A stretch of 64,000 nt of DNA from Grifola frondosa (lineage: Eukaryota > Basidiomycota > Agaricomycetes > Polyporales > Grifolaceae). Under the pieces are notes generated by a model. That model was not told the origin of the DNA. It did no database searches and worked only from the letters and a program-made list of their open reading frames with translations. Positions 58,660 through 64,000 of this stretch are shown here, in pieces; position 1 is the stretch's first letter, and each line of letters opens with the position of its first letter. The stretch covers positions 310,001 to 374,000 of the forward strand of contig LUGG01000027.1 of assembly GCA_001683735.1 (NCBI GenBank), given 5' to 3'. The translations under genes were made by a program, and so were the position numbers.

Positions 58660-59880
58660 GTCGCTTCCTCCATTCCTTTCTACGGTGCTTATCGCCAGCA
58701 TGGATGTGCAGGAGCGTGAGCTCATCCCCGTATGGGCTCCAGAGGTCCGTTCTCTCGTCGTCCTCTGCCTCCTGCTGACTCCCCCTCTAACTCATCCTTC
58801 TGTCCTGCCTCATCTCTTGGCTTGGCGCATATACCAGCACACAGATCATGATTCACGCAAGATATAACCGGACCACTCTCCTCAAGTGGGTCTGGGCATT
58901 CTTTGCCAACATCGTCTTCGGTTTTTCGCGATATAGTCCATGCATTTCGGTTCATCGCGTCGCGGCTTCCTCGCTTATTTTTTCATTGAATTTAATTTTG
59001 CTTACGGTGTTCGAGCAGTTGGCATGCTTGCTTGCCATCTAGACGTCACCATAGGCTTTGACATTCCACTCACCATCCTCTCCGCCGCGGCGGCCATCGT
59101 TTTCACTTTCGCTGCCCTCTCGAGCCCATATGCGTCAAAGTTCCCCAGCAGAGTCATGACCTGGCACTACGCACTGCTATCAAAAATGTGCTCGTCTTTT
59201 CGAACAAGACCCCATGACCTGGAAGCGGGGTACACGAGACTGGAAACATCAGAACACGACGACCAGGCAGCGTCACGGAGTATTGACGACGACGGCGACG
59301 AGCACGATCTCGACTGTGATGAGCCTGAGGATGATAAAAGGGGGGGGGCTGACCGTGGCAGTATCTCGAGTTACTCGTCACGCTGTCATGCCTTTGTGTG
59401 TGCTGGAGGATGATAGCAGGCCACTGGGTTTCTACGGGGTCAGAGACTGGCAAGTCTTAAAGATATGCTGAATTGTGGGACTTAAGCGCGATGCAAGGTG
59501 GAACGATGTTTGACAGATCGCAGACACCAATCCATCTACGTCATTTACCTGGCAACTCACCGATTACTCGCAAGTGGAGAAGTTCGAGTTAAGTGAGGCG
59601 GAATGCCCAGCGACAAGGTGCGCGATATTTAGTTCCCATCTCCTTCACCGCATTTCCCTAATCTCGTTACAGACACCGTTCTCGCATAGTCTCTGTCTCT
59701 ATGAGCGCGGCCGATCAGCTCATGATCAAAGTGAGCGAGCGGGCTGTGGGATCCCACAGAGCTTCCGCCGCGCGCTCTTCGAGCTGTTCGGGCAGGTGGA
59801 TACCTCGCTCACGCGGCAACGCCAGGGCATGGGGCTCGGCCTGAGCATCATAAAGCACCCCGTGCAGCGCATGCAGCTGT
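58660..59880 (+). pseudogene. broken MHYT-domain hybrid histidine kinase
   Basis: Remains of a membrane two-component sensor. LLKWVWAFFANIVFGF leads to the MHYT signature, split by an intron (58949-59009): SMHF / VGMLACHLDVTIGFDI, then PLTILSAAAAIVFTFAAL. The Trp codon expected before SMHF is TAG (58934-58936), and one base is missing just before it (T-run at 58922). A charged linker follows (RSIDDDGDEHDLDCDEPEDD), then a stop. The kinase returns only at 59735-59880 with CGIPQSFRRALFELFGQVDT and RQGMGLGLSIIKHPVQRMQL, the N/G boxes of a HATPase domain. The H-box, most of the catalytic domain and the receiver are missing; at 59873 the sequence switches to the HAM1-like fragment. Confidence 0.75.
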
Positions 59881-60573
59881 AGGTGGATGTAAGGAAGCAG
59901 GTCCTGCGGAGTATCATCAGCCAGGTGCATTTCCCAGTCCCCTGCTTGTCGTGTTGACCGTTGCGCCGCTCCGCTCCGGCATAGATCGAAACGTGTTCCC
60001 GAACTTCATCAATGTTAGAGCGCGCGACTTCATGAAGTTCAGCGGCCAGAATACATCCAGTGCGCTTTCTGCCGTCTTATTTACGGACAATTTGCAACAC
60101 ACCACCGCCATACAGGGACGAGCAGCACAACAAGCTTGCGCTCACACTCAAACAGACCCAGGCGGACATGCGCGACGCTGCGCGCTACTTCCGCGGGAAG
60201 ACGGGGATACCGAAGATCAACGACTTGGGGCTTGCGGATGTGCTGTTCCGCACATCGTGACCGCTCCTCTTGTATTCAAGATCAAGGACGCGCAGACAGA
60301 GATCCACCGCTTAAATTCGCCATCCGCGACGGAGCAGCCTGTTGAAGAAGCAGCGGCAGAAGACGATCAGGCAGGCGGTGAAGACCGCGCTGGGACGCGT
60401 CCGCAGATGGCTCGTAGGCGTACGCGAGCAGCATGAAGGCCTAAAATCGCGGTCGTTTTTTACCCTATTGATCACTCCTCACATATGCGTGCGTGGTCCT
60501 CCCTCTTTCATACCGAGTTTAACATATAACACATTTTTTCTTCTAGAACCTATCCTATCCCATCGCGATACCA
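59873..60573 (+). repeat. recent ~0.7 kb duplication, copy 2 (HAM1-like fragment)
   Basis: About 98% identical to 46670-47374. The fragment encodes the same broken pieces (QTQADMRDAARYFRGKTG, IPKINDLGLADVLF) with extra one-base losses. It is joined to the histidine-kinase relic through the octamer GCAGCTGT shared with copy 1, which suggests a microhomology join. The right end is GCGATACCA. Confidence 0.85.
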
Positions 60574-61047
60574 CCGATACTCATTATACTACTACAATAA
60601 TCCCAATCCCAATATACGGATTTGAAAAATAATATATAAAGATAAAGAAGTAGTAGTTGAAGGATCTGAGCGTTCGTGTCGCACGGGTGGCAGTGAATAC
60701 GAAGAACGGGGCGCGGGAAGGGAGGGAGTGTGTCCATCACGGGCAGCGCGTTGTTGGAATGTTCACTGGGTGCGGCCGGGTGTGCGGCGTCCGGAATGCA
60801 TGTTTGCTGACTCGTTTGAATTATCCATACAAGAATGACTCGAGGCAATTCAGAGGCGAACCGGTCGCACGCAGCGCGAGTTCGAGCTCCAGCGTGATAG
60901 TGCGAATTTGCAGCATGAGGATAGTTATTTGCCATGAGGCATTGATATCGAGACAAACGAAAACCGAATATTAATCAGTTCTACGGTGCAGTACGGCGTA
61001 TACGAAGCGACAACGACATGACAAGGCAAACAAGCCAAAGATGTGAT
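60574..61047. other. no gene recognised
   Basis: A/T-rich start (60580-60660), otherwise unremarkable. Confidence 0.4.
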
Positions 61048-62075
61048 TCAAGTATCGGCCCTTGTGCCGTGAATCCGTACCCTATATAGACATGTCGACT
61101 GACTGCCCCAATTGCTCAAAATCTCCAATACGAACACGCCATAGTCGATTCGCGAGTCTACGATATGCTGATCAACTGGGAATGTTTGAATATGGAAAGC
61201 CGCGTCAACGTCGTATTCGAAATCAGCGAGGGGCGTGAATATGTATCCTTGAGAGATTGGCAGCTGCGAACGTCTGAGGGTTACTTCGTCAAGGCTTTGG
61301 TAGCGGTCCAAGTTGGCGTGACCATCAATCATGCCCCAGAGGATCATTTTACGAGGAGCTTGCCCAATATCAGCAGCAAACTCCTTCGGGATATGGTCGA
61401 TGGTGACATGGGAAGGATGGATGATCTCTGGAACGACGATGCCAATTTGGCCCGATGTGGCTTGCAATCTCCAACAACTGCCGACGTGAAAGTCGTCGTG
61501 ATCACAACTTCGCTTCAGTGGCGTCAGTTTTGAAAATGCCTCGACCAGAAGACGACGTGAGAGCCGTGAAAATCTTGCCCCCATCAGCACTGAGCGCAAA
61601 GTCCCGCTGGCCAACGGCGCCTCTCAACGCCCGGGTAATCATCTGATTGATAAGTTCGCTCAAGTTAGAAGAATCGAGGGGGTAGTGATGAAGACGGAGG
61701 TTGAAGTGAAGATGGAGGTGGAAATTGAGGCGGAGAAGGAGAATGAGTTGGAGTTGAAGAGAGAGAACAAGAAGGAGGTGGAGAGGGAGGAGAAGACGGC
61801 GGAGAAGGACATATTAATTGAAGAAGGTCCACGAGTTGCTCTGGTCCAGGGACTGCACGGAATGGCAAGGTGCGTTTGGGAGTGTACCGTGTAATGAGGT
61901 CACCAACAGTAGGGATGAGGAGGACTGCAGATGCAAAAAATATAATGGCCGCAACGACCCAAATGTACGCAGAGGCACGCTTGGAAAAGTTCGTCGTAGT
62001 TGCGTCAGCATCGGAAAATGATGATATATTGCTCGATGCGAAACGGACATTCCTGGCGTCTGCAAGTACAGTCAA
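61048..62075 (-). CDS. SUN-domain nuclear-envelope protein (Sad1/UNC-84 family)
   Basis: Inner nuclear membrane half of the LINC complex. Start MTVLADARNVRFASSNISSF; one membrane segment AYIWVVAAIIFFASAVLLIP at about residue 37; a Pro/Ser-rich linker; then LINQMITRALRGAVGQRDFA and the SUN domain: FHVGSCWRLQATSGQIGIVV, SHVTIDHIPKEFAADIGQAP, ILWGMIDGHANLDRYQSL, FEYDVDAAFHIQTFPVDQ, GVFVLEILSNWGSQSTCLYR, ending VRIHGTRADT at 61048. Two frame breaks: in the repetitive linker (61680-61800) and between KTDATEAKL and DHDDFHVG (~61515). The N-terminus may extend upstream. Short for a SUN protein because the lumenal coiled coil is replaced by the Pro/Ser linker. Confidence 0.88.
61680..61810 (+). repeat. 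purine-rich (GGA/GAA) low-complexity tract
   Basis: About 130 nt almost wholly G/A on the plus strand (AAGATGGAGGTGGAAATTG and similar), encoding the Pro/Ser linker of the SUN protein on the minus strand. Slippage-prone, which may explain the frame break inside it. Confidence 0.7.
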
Positions 62076-62781
62076 GAGCTAACGAGGGAAACAAACATAA
62101 GGACAAACTCACTGCGTGCGCGCATAGATGTCTCTTCGAAAACAAATCTTGATGGATCAAATGGAGACTGTTTACCCTGCTGGCCCATGTTGTATAATGC
62201 TTCAGTTTGTTGAATGCTTGGCCTCGCTTAACGTTAGGACGCAACGGCCAGTGAAATAAACGATAAATGAAGACCCCAGCCAGAAAGGCGACTTCCTCTA
62301 GCAGAGTGACACCGTGACAACGGCACTGTCGGCAAAAGTGAGACATGCCAACATTCGTCCTAGGTTAATCCGTTCCCTCTGGGGGCGTCGGAATGTACGC
62401 ACCTTGACCTTATTCAGATGGACTACTCACCGTGGATCTTCGCAAAGGAACTGACCAACACTTATGGAGATGTCCAAAAGGTTGGGATGTGTTTCTGCCG
62501 CGGGCGCTTCCGATGGCCTCCCAGCGCGAAACAGCGCAACACCAAGAAGGCTCCTTTAGATCTCGGCGCGAACCGGAGTGGATATACCTTTCAGTATGTC
62601 GTGTATCCTGCATCGTGTGGGCTAACTAAGTGCATAGGCACGCAGGGCCCCATGGCCAGCTCTATCAAGACTGAAAGAGCCATATATATTTATCCTCACC
62701 TGCGTATTAATCGGATGCGGTTCTTCGGGCACCCGACCGCACTGCAAATCCACCCCTGCCTCAGCGTTGCCAGTCAACAAG
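62076..62781. promoter_or_regulatory. divergent intergenic region, SUN gene / FHA kinase
   Basis: 706 bp between start codons. Frames on the plus strand at 62418-62807 look open but lack protein character; they may be part of the kinase 5' UTR. Confidence 0.4.
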
Positions 62782-64000
62782 ATGAGTGCGGCCAGAATTC
62801 TAGGTAGTTTCTACGCCCAAAGCACCCGAAAGGATCTGTTACCGCCGCCAGCTGGCTGCTGGGGTGTTCTTCTCGCTGTCGAAGGCTCCACCAGTCAACA
62901 CATCTACTGTGGTATAGGTCGGAACACGTATGCCATTGGCCGTCATCCAAAGAACGACTTCAGGATACCCGGGGGAAAGCTCAGTGAGGCTTCGCAGATT
63001 TCTTTTCCATGCTTTTGCTAATTTTCTCGTGTAGGCAACCGTCATTGCGAGATCTCCTGGGATGGATCAACTTCCGTCGATGCTGTGATCAGCGTCTATG
63101 ATTTGTCCCGGCATGGCACCTTTGTACGTTCGATTTTGATTCATTGCTCACGATCATGACTCTGAAGCTTCATCGCAGATCAACGGACGATTAATCGGCC
63201 GTGGTAATACGTTACCGGTGCGCGACGGTAACGAGATTTCATTTGGAACTAAAGATTCTAGTAGCTATTGTGCGTCTACTCCTTTTTCGCTTGTTTCTTC
63301 TATACTTAATTAGTTGTTGCAACAGGCTTCGTTTTCCGACACTTGGGAGCTACTCAGCGGCTCGGCGAAGTTGATAGGAATTATGAGTTGAAAGATGAGA
63401 TTGGGAGGGGTGCATACGGAGTCGTGATGAAGGCGCGTCATCGCACCGAGCGCTGTTGGTATGCGGTGAAGGTGATACAATCTAACAAGCTTGCGGAAGG
63501 GCTGACGATGATGGTGGGAGGCAAGGAGTCGACAATCGGTAAAAGTGTTCAGGTGCGAGAGATTGCAATCATGAAGCAGCTGAAGCATCGCAATATATGC
63601 GACCTCAAGGAAACTTTCTACGAGATTCATAAGATTTGTGCGTTCCGCTCTCACTTCTCCGGCGCCTGCAGCACGGCTCTTCGGCTCCTTCTAATGCACA
63701 TTATACATAGATCTTATCCTAGAGTTTGTGGAGGGAGGTGATCTTTCGCACTATCTGCATGCACGTGGCAGACTTGGTATGTAATTTTATGCTGTCTCTT
63801 CTACGATCTGCTGATGCCTAGCTCAGAAGAACCCGAGGCGCAACATTTCACTTACGAAATCTGCAGTGGTCTTGCCGTGAATGGTTTCTGATATTGTACT
63901 ATTATGCCATCTGACGTGCCTTTTAATTACAGTATGTCCATGATCTAGGCATTGCTCACCGGGATGTTAAGCCTGAGAACATCTTGCTGACGAAGGATGA
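62782..64000 (+). CDS. FHA-domain serine/threonine kinase (Chk2/Rad53/Cds1 type), cut by window end
   Basis: DNA-damage or replication checkpoint kinase by architecture. Start MSAARILGSFYAQSTRKDLL. FHA domain: YAIGRHPKNDFRIPGGKLS, SNRHCEISWDG (phospho-Thr-binding Ser/His pair), VYDLSRHGTF and INGRLIGRGNTLPVRDGNEI. Kinase domain: YELKDEIGRGAYGVVMKARH (Gly loop), WYAVKVIQSNKL (catalytic Lys), VREIAIMKQLKHRNICDLKE (C-helix Glu), LEFVEGGDLSHYLHARGRL, and HRDVKPENILL at the window edge. Introns of ~50-60 nt interrupt the FHA domain (donor GTGAGG after KLS, acceptor GTGTAG at 63034). Activation segment and C-terminus lie outside. Divergent from the SUN gene. Confidence 0.9.

Noticed and set aside
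1..64000. CRISPR array, bacterial operons or phage genes
   Set aside because: Spliceosomal introns throughout, no regularly spaced repeats of CRISPR type, and only eukaryotic gene families.

Overview
The window is nuclear DNA from a filamentous basidiomycete, very probably an agaricomycete. The evidence is the dense 50-60 nt GT-AG introns, compact divergent gene pairs, basidiomycete-type versions of ACC1, HSE1, anoctamin and MFS genes, several families seen mainly in agaricomycetes, and a Tnp2/Plavaka-like transposase. No organism-specific marker fixes the species.

Layout. 0.3-15.7 kb is a conserved housekeeping block: a small hypothetical gene divergent from acetyl-CoA carboxylase (ACC1), a C-terminal-motor kinesin, the AP endonuclease APN2 divergent from a BUD20-like zinc-finger protein, and a small fungal protein with a His/Asn-Cys pattern. 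15.7-26.7 kb is accessory DNA. It holds two direct copies of a 1.2-1.9 kb non-coding element, each followed by a minus-strand gene of one small-protein family; the last ~217 nt of the element is far more conserved than the rest and folds into hairpins. 26.7-44.2 kb is conserved again: a disordered Ser/Pro-rich protein, an anoctamin, ESCRT-0 HSE1 divergent from the ubiquitin E2 variant MMS2, an MFS sugar transporter, the mitochondrial phosphate carrier, and the riboflavin gene RIB3. 44.2-60.6 kb is a graveyard around a Tnp2/Plavaka-like transposase. It contains a truncated P450, two ~98% identical ~0.7 kb copies of a HAM1-like (DUF5923-like) fragment, a broken MFS transporter and a broken MHYT histidine kinase, mixed with plausible genes (a single-TM protein, a WD40 protein, an NTase-like protein). 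61.0-64.0 kb holds a SUN-domain protein divergent from an FHA-domain checkpoint-type kinase cut off by the window end.

Quality caveat. Many clearly conserved genes (ACC1 above all, also the kinesin, HSE1, RIB3, the MFS transporter and SUN) are broken by isolated one-base losses, often in short homopolymers, while conserved protein sequence resumes at once in the next frame. This looks like sequencing or assembly error. The relics at 44-60 kb differ: they lack whole domains and carry stops in signature motifs. Exon joins were made by eye and boundaries are approximate unless a start or stop is stated.
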